DNA from: an uncultured bacterium
Lineage (GTDB): Bacteria > Verrucomicrobiota > Kiritimatiellia > RFP12 > UBA1067
Length of the DNA stretch: 58,938 nt
Reading direction: 5' to 3'
Assembly: GCA_902779075.1 (NCBI GenBank)
Contig: CACZAK010000039.1
Span: 1 to 58,938, forward strand
The notes below the pieces were generated by a model that was given only the letters and a program-made list of their open reading frames with translations, had not been told where the DNA came from and did not search any database. Below, piece after piece: positions 43,148-51,157 of the stretch; position 1 is the stretch's first letter, and each line of letters opens with the position of its first letter. The position numbers and the translations under genes were made by a program.

Positions 43148-43663
43148 TCAGAACCGGATGTGGGTCAGGCGTTCGCCGTCGAAGTAGCCGAAGGAACGTT
43201 CCGAGCCGCCCTTGGGCAACGACACCGAACCGGGATTGAATATCGTCAGGCCGCATGCGAGTCGCTTCAGCTCGGGGACGTGCGTGTGGCCGTGCGCGAG
43301 GACCGTGCCCATGCCGACTGGCGGCAGACGGTTTTCGTTCCAGAGATGTCCGTGCGTGAGGAAGAACGTTTCAGATCCCGCGTCGAGAACGGCATAGTCG
43401 CCCATCATGGGGAACTCGAACATGAGCTGGTCGACTTCCGCGTCGCAGTTGCCACGAACGGCGACGATTTTCTCCTTCAGACCGTTCAGCGTCTTCGCGA
43501 CCTCCTCCGGGTCGTAGAAACTCGGCACGCCGTTGCGCGGACCATGGTAGAGCAGATCGCCCAGCAGCACGAGTCTCTCGTAGCCAAGCGTGTCCGCCGC
43601 CGAAAGCGCGGCCTTCAGCGTCGACGGCACGCCGTGCACGTCACTCATGAAAACGATTTTCAT
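43148..43663 (-). CDS. yfcE: YfcE-type metallophosphoesterase
   Basis: A 171-residue single-domain calcineurin-like phosphoesterase of full family length. Metal ligands are visible in SDVHG (D8, H10), GDLLYHG (D36), GNCDAE (N73), THGH and GHTHVP. YfcE/MJ0936-type enzymes are soluble phosphodiesterases with unclear natural substrates. The gene lies within the glycan cluster without an obvious functional link. Confidence 0.9.
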   Translation of the reverse strand: MKIVFMSDVHGVPSTLKAALSAADTLGYERLVLLGDLLYHGPRNGVPSFYDPEEVAKTLNGLKEKIVAVRGNCDAEVDQLMFEFPMMGDYAVLDAGSETFFLTHGHLWNENRLPPVGMGTVLAHGHTHVPELKRLACGLTIFNPGSVSLPKGGSERSFGYFDGERLTHIRF

Positions 43664-43696
43664 CTCATGTCTCCTTGTCTGCCTGTTTGAGAAAAA

Positions 43697-45013
43697 TCAC
43701 CATGCCGGTGCCTTGCCGGGAAGCGAGGGGATCGGCTTGCCGTCCATCGTCACGTTCTTCGCGTTGACGACCACGATCTCCTCCTGCGTCGTCTCGCCGC
43801 ACGTCACGTTCTTGAGCGTCACGCCGTCCACGGGATCGCGCGCGTCTCCATGGACCATCAGGAGATGCCGCGCCCGCTGTGCTCGGACGTTCTCCGCGCA
43901 GATGTTGCGGATGCGCGTCACGCGCACCTCCCACGTCGGCAGGTTGCGCCACTCGTACAGGACGTCCGTCTCGATCCCCACCACGCTTGTCGGAACGGAC
44001 TTCCCGCGCATCTCCACGGAGCAGTCCTTCATGTAGATGTTCTCCACGAATCCGCCGCGCCGCTCGTTCGTCTTCACGAAGAAAATGTTGTTCACGTTCC
44101 CCACCATCTGGCAGTCGTGCATCAACACGTTGCGGATTCCGCCCGAGACGTCGCTGCCCGCGCCCAGGAGGACGTGTCCGTTTCTCACCGTGCAGTTGCG
44201 CACGACGACGTTCTCCGTGCTGCGCCCGAGCCGCCAGGCGTCGTGGTTACGTGCGGCCTTGAGGATGACCGCGTCGTCGCCCTGGTCGAAGATGCAGTTC
44301 TCAACGATCACGTTCTTCGTCATGTCGATGTCGATTCCGTCGGTGTTGTGTCCGTGCGAGTAGATGTCGACCCTGCGCACGACGACGTTCTCGGAGTGGA
44401 ACAGGTGGATGTTCCAGAACGGCGACCCGCGGATGAGGAAGTCCTCCAGCACCATCGAGCACCAGTCGTAGAGCGTGGCGATGAATGCCTTGTGCATGGG
44501 CGTGTTGCGGTTGTCCCACTCCGTGCGCCACAGATCCGTCTCCGGCGCGATCCGTCCCTTGCCGACGATGGCGACGTTCGTGCAGCATGAGGCGAAGATG
44601 AGCGGGGAGTAGCCCATCGCCTCAACGCCCTCCCAGTTGGTGTGAACGGCGGGGAGGTAGTCCGCCGGGTCATCGGTGAACACGATGCGCGAGCCTTCGC
44701 GCAGGTCGAGCGCAACGTTGCTCTTCAGGTGGATCGCGCCCGTGCGCCAGTCGCCCTTCGGCACCACCACGCGTCCGCCGCCCGCCGCGGAACACGCCGC
44801 GATCGCCTTCGCGAAGGCCTCCGTGTTCTTGACGTCGCCCGTCACCGCGCCGTAGTCCGTGATCGGGAACTCGCGCACCGGCACGCGCCACACGGGAACG
44901 TCCGGCATCTTGAACGGCGCCTCCGGCGCGGACACATAATCATACGCCGCCCCCGCTGCGACGAACGTGCCAATTAGACATCCACCCATCAACATTATCT
45001 TTTTCATCAACAT
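43697..45013 (-). CDS. secreted GH28 polygalacturonase
   Basis: A 438-residue GH28 enzyme with signal peptide. The right-handed beta-helix starts at FPITDYGAVTGDVKNTEAF. Catalytic motifs are NTDGIDID (NxD), DQGDDAVILKA (DD), a GH(V) in NGHVLLGAGSD where the usual GHG has a Val, and VKTNERRGG (RxK-type region). GH28 hydrolyses alpha-1,4-galacturonosyl bonds of pectin or rhamnogalacturonan. With the PL22 gene just upstream it suggests galacturonan use. AAAGGAACG precedes the ATG. Confidence 0.9.
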   Translation of the reverse strand: MLMKKIMLMGGCLIGTFVAAGAAYDYVSAPEAPFKMPDVPVWRVPVREFPITDYGAVTGDVKNTEAFAKAIAACSAAGGGRVVVPKGDWRTGAIHLKSNVALDLREGSRIVFTDDPADYLPAVHTNWEGVEAMGYSPLIFASCCTNVAIVGKGRIAPETDLWRTEWDNRNTPMHKAFIATLYDWCSMVLEDFLIRGSPFWNIHLFHSENVVVRRVDIYSHGHNTDGIDIDMTKNVIVENCIFDQGDDAVILKAARNHDAWRLGRSTENVVVRNCTVRNGHVLLGAGSDVSGGIRNVLMHDCQMVGNVNNIFFVKTNERRGGFVENIYMKDCSVEMRGKSVPTSVVGIETDVLYEWRNLPTWEVRVTRIRNICAENVRAQRARHLLMVHGDARDPVDGVTLKNVTCGETTQEEIVVVNAKNVTMDGKPIPSLPGKAPAW

Positions 45014-45060
45014 CGTTCCTTTCTCTCGTTGTATTTCAGCGCCAAATCGGCAACCACCAT

Positions 45061-46335
45061 TTAATTACATGCCGTTGCTTCAACGCAATAGACCTTCACG
45101 TAGCGCCCGCTTCTGCTGTTGAAGAAGATGCGTTTCCCGTCGTGGGAGTAGATGGGATGCGGGTGCGCGTCCTGTCCGAGCCAGTCGCTCGAATGCTTGC
45201 AGAGCGGAATCCACGTGAGAACGCCTCTGTCCCAGTCGGGAACCACCTTGCTGATGTACTCGCCGTCCTTCTTGTGCGGATCGGGGCCGTTGTCCGTGCT
45301 GTTCTCGCGCACGATCTTCACGTCCTCCGGGAACTTGAAGTAGCCGTCGCACACGAGGTTCATGTCGTGGTCCATCGTGAAGTGCCCGTAGGCGTTGTAG
45401 TCATCCGGCAGGGCGATTTCCCAGTACCGTCCGCTTTCCAGCTCGTACCGCCCCACCATTGCGGGACCGTTCTCGTAGCCGCCGTGGTAGATGACGATTC
45501 TGCCGTCGTCGCTCCACATCTCGTGGCACACCCAGTCTCCGCGCTTCCGGGCGAAGCCGCGCGGATTGCCAAACGTATCGGTGCCCTCGGTGCGCATCTG
45601 CCGGATTGCGTCCTGCCGATGGTCGTAGATCCAGATCCTGCGGATGCCGCAGTCGGAGAACGGCCACTCGTGGTTGTACATGATGATTTCGGGATCGACC
45701 GGGTTGAACTGCACGTGCGTGATCCAGCAGAGCGGAACTTTCTTCTCATAGACGAGCGCGCCGCTCGCCGTATCGTAGACGCAGAGGTAGGAACTCAGTT
45801 TCTCCTGCTGCACCCTGCCGTCGATGTTGTAGATCGGACGCCTGTCGAGTCCGCTCCCCTCCGTCTCGGGATCGTAGTCGAGCGCGCGGGCGTCCGTCAT
45901 CGGCACGCACAGGAGGCGTCCGTCGGACGAGACGTGCGTGAACGCCGTCACGCGGTCCGCCGGCACGTCGGCCAGCTTCACGACCACGCCGTCCTCGCCC
46001 ACGCGGCAAATGGCGTTGTCCTGGATGAAGTAGGCGATGCGCCGCTCGGCGTCGAGGCACACGCTCGCCTTGCTCAACCCTATTCCCGGACGGCAGTCGA
46101 AATAGACGTAGCTCTTCATCGTGCCGTTGCGGTTCTGCGTGAGCGTCTTTTCCGTCCCCTTCTCAAGGTCGCGCATGACGATATTCGGCGAACCGCCCTT
46201 GTCGGAGATCATGAAGAGCAGCTTGTCGTCCCGGCTCAACGACGAGCCCGTGAAATACAGCAGCTGCGTGTTCCAGCCGTCTTCCTCTCCGGCGCATCCG
46301 CCGACCAGCGTCTTCTCTTTCACATTCATCTTCAT
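45061..46335 (-). CDS. ogl: oligogalacturonate lyase-like (PL22) beta-propeller
   Basis: A 424-residue protein without signal peptide. Repeating blades typical of PL22 are seen: YFTGSSLSRDDKLLFMISD, HVQFNPVDPEIIMYNHEWP, CHEMWSDDGRIVIYHGGY and HPHPIYSHDGKRIFFNS. The conserved histidines in these motifs correspond to the metal-binding and catalytic set. PL22 cleaves short unsaturated galacturonides in the cytoplasm, which complements the secreted GH28 enzymes encoded nearby. Confidence 0.85.
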   Translation of the reverse strand: MKMNVKEKTLVGGCAGEEDGWNTQLLYFTGSSLSRDDKLLFMISDKGGSPNIVMRDLEKGTEKTLTQNRNGTMKSYVYFDCRPGIGLSKASVCLDAERRIAYFIQDNAICRVGEDGVVVKLADVPADRVTAFTHVSSDGRLLCVPMTDARALDYDPETEGSGLDRRPIYNIDGRVQQEKLSSYLCVYDTASGALVYEKKVPLCWITHVQFNPVDPEIIMYNHEWPFSDCGIRRIWIYDHRQDAIRQMRTEGTDTFGNPRGFARKRGDWVCHEMWSDDGRIVIYHGGYENGPAMVGRYELESGRYWEIALPDDYNAYGHFTMDHDMNLVCDGYFKFPEDVKIVRENSTDNGPDPHKKDGEYISKVVPDWDRGVLTWIPLCKHSSDWLGQDAHPHPIYSHDGKRIFFNSRSGRYVKVYCVEATACN

Positions 46336-46354
46336 GTACCTCTTGTAGGTTTTC

Positions 46355-47917
46355 TTACTTCAACGGGGCGCAGTTGACGTGTGTGCCGATGAGGCGGCGG
46401 CGATAGTTCGCCGCACGCTCCTCGAACTCCTTGAAATCGCGCTTGGCGGGATCGGGATACGTCCAAAGCACCTCCGCAAGCGCAAATCCGCGCGGCCACA
46501 TTTTCCATTCCAGCCCCTCGAGGCAGAAGGTGTGCGTGGACCAGTTGCAGCACTGTCCGCCGACGACGTTCTTCCGCGCCGCAGGCTCCACGCCCTCGTA
46601 TGGATCGAACTGATAGACCTTTTTGAGTGTCGTGGCAGCACTCCCGAAGTAATAATGCGGATCTTCCGCGAGCCCCTGCCGCGCGTCAAAGTAGCAATGC
46701 GAACCAGGACTGCGCACGATCTCGTACCCCCTGTTCGCGGCGCGTCCGCCCGCACCCCACGAACGCCAGCACATGCCCATCGTGGTCTTGGGCAGAAGCG
46801 ACGAGAAGGAGTCTCCGCCGGTCTTCAGGAAGGTATTCCATTTTGTCCAGTCCGACGACATGAATATCTCGTCCCAGCCGATTGTCCGCCTTCCCTTCTT
46901 CGCGAGGTAATTGACGAAGTGCCGCGTCAGCCATGGCTGGATGTCCTCCACGCCCTTTAACCCCTTCTCCTTGATGAACGCCTGGCATTTCGGACAGGCC
47001 TTCCAGTTGCCGCGCGAACACTCGTCGCCGCCGATGTGGATCACCTCGCTCGGGAATAGCTCGCACACGTAGTCGAGAACCTTCTCAAGGAAGCGGAAGG
47101 TGTCGGGATTGCCGAAACAATAGACGTTGTTGTACAATTTCTTGCGATTGAACTTGAACACATCGCGGTTGCATGAATAGACGTCCTTTGGAAAGCAGTA
47201 GAGTTCCGGGTATGCGAGAATCGCCGCAGCCGAGTGGCCGGGCAACTCGATTTCCGGCACGACGGTGATGTGGCGTTCCTTGGCGTAGGCGAGAATCTCC
47301 TTCACGTCGTTCGCGGTGTAGTACAGCGGCCCCACCTTTTCGCCGCGCCATTTCGCCGGGCCGTTGATGTACCACTCCGCACCGTATTTCTGCAGCTCGG
47401 GGAAGCCGGGGATCTCCAGCGACCAGAGCTGGTCGTCGGTGAGATGCCAGTGGAACACGTTGAGCTTGAACCACGACATCTGCTTCAAAAGCTGCAGGAT
47501 CGCCTCCTTCCCGAAGAAGCGCCGCGAATCGTCCAGATGTACGCCGCGCCACCTGAACTGGGGCCAGTCCCTGATTTCAAGGCACGGATAGACCTTGCAC
47601 TTCGCCTTCGAGTCCCAGCGCCCCGAATGGAAGAGCGTGATCCGCGCGTAGAACGCGCCCGCGTCGTCGGAGTGGCGGATCGTGATGCCGTTCGTCGTGA
47701 TTGACAGCTCGTACCCCTCTGGCGGAAGCCCCGCCACCCTCTCCAGCTTCGGAGGTTTCTTATCCAAATATTCACCGCCCGTCGCACGAATCTCCCGCGG
47801 CGCGGGAATGAGCGTCGCGTTTTTGGGCATGGCGCCGGCAAAAGCTCCCACAGACAAGACCATGGCAACCGCCGCAGTAGCACAGAGGAATGCTTTTATC
47901 GTATTTCCTGTTGTCAC
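46355..47917 (-). CDS. secreted GH20 beta-N-acetylhexosaminidase
   Basis: A 520-residue enzyme with signal peptide. The N-terminal GH20b domain (LIPAPREIRATGGEY) is followed by the TIM barrel with RWRGVHLDDSRRFF, FHWHLTDDQLWSLEI and the catalytic pair in HIGGDECSRGNW. It removes terminal GlcNAc or GalNAc from glycans. The GTG at 47917 follows GGAAGGAAGAG. Its last residues GTHVNCAPLK recur in the remnant at 50913-51128. Confidence 0.92.
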   Translation of the reverse strand: MTTGNTIKAFLCATAAVAMVLSVGAFAGAMPKNATLIPAPREIRATGGEYLDKKPPKLERVAGLPPEGYELSITTNGITIRHSDDAGAFYARITLFHSGRWDSKAKCKVYPCLEIRDWPQFRWRGVHLDDSRRFFGKEAILQLLKQMSWFKLNVFHWHLTDDQLWSLEIPGFPELQKYGAEWYINGPAKWRGEKVGPLYYTANDVKEILAYAKERHITVVPEIELPGHSAAAILAYPELYCFPKDVYSCNRDVFKFNRKKLYNNVYCFGNPDTFRFLEKVLDYVCELFPSEVIHIGGDECSRGNWKACPKCQAFIKEKGLKGVEDIQPWLTRHFVNYLAKKGRRTIGWDEIFMSSDWTKWNTFLKTGGDSFSSLLPKTTMGMCWRSWGAGGRAANRGYEIVRSPGSHCYFDARQGLAEDPHYYFGSAATTLKKVYQFDPYEGVEPAARKNVVGGQCCNWSTHTFCLEGLEWKMWPRGFALAEVLWTYPDPAKRDFKEFEERAANYRRRLIGTHVNCAPLK

Positions 47918-47977
47918 GTATCTCTTCCTTCCTTGGGGATGTTAAATGTTGAAATGGATGTTTGAAATTTCACGGCT

Positions 47978-49348
47978 TCAATGAAGGAATTGCGGTGTTG
48001 GCTCCTTCGCCAGTCGCCTCAAGAAAAACGCGCACCACTGCGGAATGGTCAGCACTCCGTTGGAGAATTCCACATTGCCCTTGACGAGCTTGATACCCCA
48101 TTTTATGTCTTGGTAGTGTGGACTGTCGAGCAGCACGCGCATTGATTTCGCCTTCGTGTTCCCCGACTTGACCTCAACAGGGGCAAGATTGTCCCCGCTA
48201 CGCAGGAAGAAGTCCATCTCAAGCGTCGAATTCTCTTTCCTGTAATACGCCAATGCGGCACCAGCCTTCACAAGCGCCTCCGCCACGATGTTTTCAAAAA
48301 GCCCCCCCTTCCATGTGCCGAGGTTGCGCCTTATGCGCACATCTTCCTGCGATTCCTCGTCAAGCATCGAGACAAGCAGTCCGCTGTCGGCCATGTAGAG
48401 CTTGAAGCGCGTCGCGTCAAGGTGAGCGGCAAGCGGAAGTTCCGGAAAATCTACAGACTTGCACACATTGACGATTCCTGCGTCGTTCAGCCATTCGACA
48501 CACCCCCAGTAATCCTTGTAGCGGGCATTCTTCTCGACGTGCGACAACTGGAACTTCTTATTCTCCTTGGCGAGCTGCGCCGGGATGCTTTCAAACACGT
48601 TTACAATCCGGACGGGATCAAGCCCTTCGGCATATTTACGCACGTCTGAACGATAGTCGGAAACGATGCGCCGCTGAATCGCAGGGATTCCCTCGAACGT
48701 TCCTTTGACGAAATACCTCTCCACGACCTCCGGCATTCCTCCCAAGGTCGAGAAATCGAGAAAGAGACGATCAAGCGCCGTGTTTGCAGCCTCACTGAAC
48801 GCCCTGCCCTCAAGGAGACAACCGTATAGTTCATCCAACTGCACAGCCCTGTAACCTCGCGCCGTCAAGAACTCTTCAAAGTCAAGCGACCGCATTGTGG
48901 CTTTTTCCTGAAAACCCACGCTGATCGATTCAATTCGCTTAAGTTGGATGCCAAGGAGCGACCCGCTGCTGATGACATCGTACCTCCCATGTTGGGCAAA
49001 CGACTTGAAGCTCGTCGCTATTTCAGGAAACTCCTGTATCTCGTCAAAGAAGATCAAGGTGCCGTCTTCGACAAACCTGAAATTCGGCTCTATCAACGAA
49101 ATATTGCGTATGACGTTCTCCGCAGAATATCCATCCCGCGTGATTGCCTTGAATTCCGGCTGAAGCGCGAAATTGATCTCGACAAACGAGGCATATCGCC
49201 CCTCTGCAAAATGCCGAATGCATTCGGTCTTCCCGACCTGCCTCGCACCTTTCACGATCAAAGGCAACCGATCAGGATTCGCCTTCCAATCCTTAAGTTG
49301 CTCCTCGAACTTGCGTTCAAGGAAAATCTCTGGTTTTTTGCGTTTCAC
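47978..49348 (-). CDS. AAA-family ATPase with DUF4143 domain
   Basis: A 456-residue ATPase of the AAA_14/DUF4143 type. Walker A is KGARQVGKTECIR, Walker B LIFFDEIQEFP (about 98-108), and SSGSLLGI follows. The DUF4143 C-terminus contains FKLYMADSGLLVSMLDEE and a restriction-endonuclease-like end (LEMDFFLRSGDNLAPVEVKSG), consistent with a PD-(D/E)XK fold. These proteins are widespread and of poorly known function. The start is GTG, eight bases after a -10 box, so the message may be leaderless. A palindrome lies inside the promoter. Confidence 0.88.
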   Translation of the reverse strand: MKRKKPEIFLERKFEEQLKDWKANPDRLPLIVKGARQVGKTECIRHFAEGRYASFVEINFALQPEFKAITRDGYSAENVIRNISLIEPNFRFVEDGTLIFFDEIQEFPEIATSFKSFAQHGRYDVISSGSLLGIQLKRIESISVGFQEKATMRSLDFEEFLTARGYRAVQLDELYGCLLEGRAFSEAANTALDRLFLDFSTLGGMPEVVERYFVKGTFEGIPAIQRRIVSDYRSDVRKYAEGLDPVRIVNVFESIPAQLAKENKKFQLSHVEKNARYKDYWGCVEWLNDAGIVNVCKSVDFPELPLAAHLDATRFKLYMADSGLLVSMLDEESQEDVRIRRNLGTWKGGLFENIVAEALVKAGAALAYYRKENSTLEMDFFLRSGDNLAPVEVKSGNTKAKSMRVLLDSPHYQDIKWGIKLVKGNVEFSNGVLTIPQWCAFFLRRLAKEPTPQFLH

Positions 49349-49355
49349 GCGAACA

Positions 49356-49384
49356 ATATATCACATATTTCGTGATAATGCAAG
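49356..49384 (-). promoter_or_regulatory. promoter of the DUF4143 ATPase with internal operator palindrome
   Basis: On the minus strand TTGCAT (49384-49379), a 17-base spacer and TATATT (49361-49356). The spacer and -10 overlap TATCACGAAATATGTGATA (49378-49360), an inverted repeat with perfect 6-base arms, a classical repressor arrangement. Confidence 0.6.
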
Positions 49385-49392
49385 CCGCCAAA

Positions 49393-49476
49393 CACTTTTA
49401 TGAGGGAATATATACCAGTTACTCACACTTTTATGAGGGAATACCGACCGGTCTCGCACACTTTTATGAGGGAATC
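49393..49476. repeat. three direct repeats of 18 bases with exact 33-base period
   Basis: CACTTTTATGAGGGAAT(A/C) begins at 49393, 49426 and 49459. The period equals about three helical turns, so sites would lie on one DNA face, and it begins 45 bases upstream of the ATPase start codon. Read as protein it gives an 11-residue HTFMREY repeat, but no gene is supported. Confidence 0.85.
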
Positions 49477-49582
49477 TTCCATGTCTAACATCGGCAGCAA
49501 ATCGCTCACGACCTCCACGAAAAGCCCCCTCGTCGGCGGCATACGGCACATCGATGCATTCAGAATCAATATCCCTTGTTGA

Positions 49583-49919
49583 TCAGCCAAGCGCGAAGAA
49601 AAGGATTGAAGAAACGATACTCTTTGTCGTGGACAAATACGAGTCCGTCGGCGACTCAGCGATTCTCTTTCCGGTCTTGAATCGTTCGATCAGGAACGGG
49701 GCGAACTCGTCGTCGGGAATGTTCGCCACGCTAATGGTCATGGCCGACTTGAAAAATGGACTCTTTGGATTCGTGAAGATGTCCACCATGTCGCTCCGCA
49801 CGCTTCCAGAGAAGACAAAGCACGTATCCTACAGAAACTGTATCTTCCCGCGCAGCATGGCCAGCACCTGGTCTCCGGCATCCGCAATAAGAATTCAACC
49901 ATTTAAAACCATTTGGTTT
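49583..49919 (-). pseudogene. ATPase fragment (COG1672-like) with an internal stop
   Basis: In one minus-strand frame the sequence reads ADAGDQVLAMLRGKIQFL, a TAG stop, then DTCFVFSGSVRSDMVDIF and TNPKSPFFKSAMTISVANIP, then PDDEFAPFLIERFKTGK. This resembles the middle of archaeal-type ATPases of the COG1672/AAA group, just after Walker B. The TAG is one base from CAG. Both ends of the gene are missing. It is probably a relic of a second ATPase next to the DUF4143 gene. Confidence 0.55.
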
Positions 49920-49962
49920 AATTTTGTCTATCAATAATTCGGCCGCGATCTCACCGGCTGGC

Positions 49963-50022
49963 GGCGGTTCCATCGAACCCCGCCCTACCGTTTTCGGTCA
50001 CTCGGGACGCGTGACCCTACCG
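49963..50022. repeat. two CGGTAG-type hairpins in tandem, intergenic
   Basis: GGCGGTTC-CATC-GAACCCCGCC followed by CTACCG, then GGTCACTCG-GGA-CGCGTGACC followed by CTACCG. Arm sequences differ completely between the copies while the hairpin layout and CTACCG flank are kept. Copies near 0.1, 35.9 and 39.2 kb share the layout. Confidence 0.85.
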
Positions 50023-50111
50023 ATGCGGCGACCGTGGCGGCTTGGCCGCATACGACCGTTTCACTGTTTTATGGTTGTTCCTTTCATTATCAGTTTCACG
50101 ATTTGAGATTG

Positions 50112-50288
50112 TTAAGCCATTGCCGATTCCGGTTTGTGTGGAGGAAGTGGGACAAATTCCACACCTTGCCTCTTTAACTCTTCCTGATAATCCATCATCC
50201 CCTTGAAATAATCTTCAAGAGTCGGGTACTCGGCTGCTATCTCGCGCTTGATGCGCCAGATTTCTTCAAGCGATTCATCATACATCAT
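50112..50288 (-). CDS. small protein downstream of PIN-domain gene, possible antitoxin
   Basis: A 58-residue protein, MMYDESLEEIWRIKREIAAE at the start and FVPLPPHKPESAMA at the end, helical in the first 45 residues. It overlaps the upstream PIN gene by four bases (ATGA). The layout suits a toxin-antitoxin pair, although the antitoxin usually comes first. No DNA-binding motif is obvious. Confidence 0.65.
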   Translation of the reverse strand: MMYDESLEEIWRIKREIAAEYPTLEDYFKGMMDYQEELKRQGVEFVPLPPHKPESAMA

Positions 50289-50788
50289 GGCTCGTCTCCT
50301 CCCTGCAACATCTGCGGAGTACAGATTTCAGGGCATCTGTAACCATTCGTTTCGCAAATTCTTTTTACCAGAGGAATCGTCTGCGCATTTGTAATGTGTC
50401 TGAAATTCCACGAAACAAGATAATCCATTTCGTTTATTGCCGCAGTCGCGATGTGAAGGGCGTCGTCAGGGTACTCTTTAGGCACGGCTTTTCCGTCCAG
50501 CAACTTCATCGCAAGCCGTTGCGCTTGTTCGTCCGCTTGAAGCTCCCGAAAATTTGTCAATGCTGCAATGCGACGTGCGGCGGCATCAGGATCTCCCTTG
50601 AGCGATTCGCGGCGCACTAGAAACGATGAATAAAGCTCATATTTCATCTTCGCTGAATCTAGCCATTCGCGAGATACGAATTGCCTGCCTGCAAGGACTA
50701 AATCCTTAGACGGCAAAGCGGTAGCGTCGCTGACGACCGTGGTCTCAACGTAAACCTTTTTCTTCGACTGTTTCGCTTCTTCTGGCAT
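50285..50788 (-). CDS. PIN-domain (VapC-like) ribonuclease
   Basis: A 167-residue PIN-domain protein. The acidic active-site set is suggested by VYVETTVVSDATA (E15, D21), the central Asp/Glu residues and PDDALHIATAAINEMDYLVSW (about 108-128), ending with NFRHI. VapC-type toxins are RNases. This longer subfamily often lies next to a small helical partner, here the gene overlapping its stop. AAGGA precedes the ATG. Confidence 0.82.
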   Translation of the reverse strand: MPEEAKQSKKKVYVETTVVSDATALPSKDLVLAGRQFVSREWLDSAKMKYELYSSFLVRRESLKGDPDAAARRIAALTNFRELQADEQAQRLAMKLLDGKAVPKEYPDDALHIATAAINEMDYLVSWNFRHITNAQTIPLVKRICETNGYRCPEICTPQMLQGGDEP

Positions 50789-50912
50789 ATTCCTTCAACC
50801 TCCACTGCAAGATGTGCCAATTATTATACCATATTTTTCGAACGGTGCTTTTGTCGTATTGATTCCTTCTACACATCTGCCCGCCGTTTTCGCCCCGAAC
50901 GGGATGAAAAGA

Positions 50913-51128
50913 TTACTTCGGTGGGGCGCAGTTGACGTGTGCGCCGATGAAGACCGTCCCCTCCGACGTCACCTGAATGCCGGTCCGCGCTGTCTGTAGC
51001 GGTATCCCGATACACGCCACGGGATGCACGAAGTACCTCCACGGCTTCGTCGGGTCGTCAATCCCCGCCAGGACAGATAGGGCGGCCACTGCCGCAAGAC
51101 ATGAATATATGAAGTCTATTGTTTTCAT
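50913..51128 (-). pseudogene. secreted-protein remnant ending in a GH20-like tail
   Basis: A 71-residue frame with a signal peptide (MKTIDFIYSCLAAVAALSVLAG), then WRYFVHPVACIGIP and QVTSEGTVF, which look like the start of a secreted glycan-related protein, and an abrupt end IGAHVNCAPPK. That end nearly matches the last residues of the GH20 enzyme (IGTHVNCAPLK), and the DNA agrees over about 20 bases. It is probably a deletion product joining two genes. Confidence 0.45.
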
Positions 51129-51157
51129 TGCGAATAAGTCGTAACGCTACCGCGATT

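Noticed and set aside
49400..49582. A small plus-strand peptide with HTFMREY repeats
   Set aside because: The repeats are exact at DNA level and sit in a promoter region, which suits regulatory sites better than a protein.
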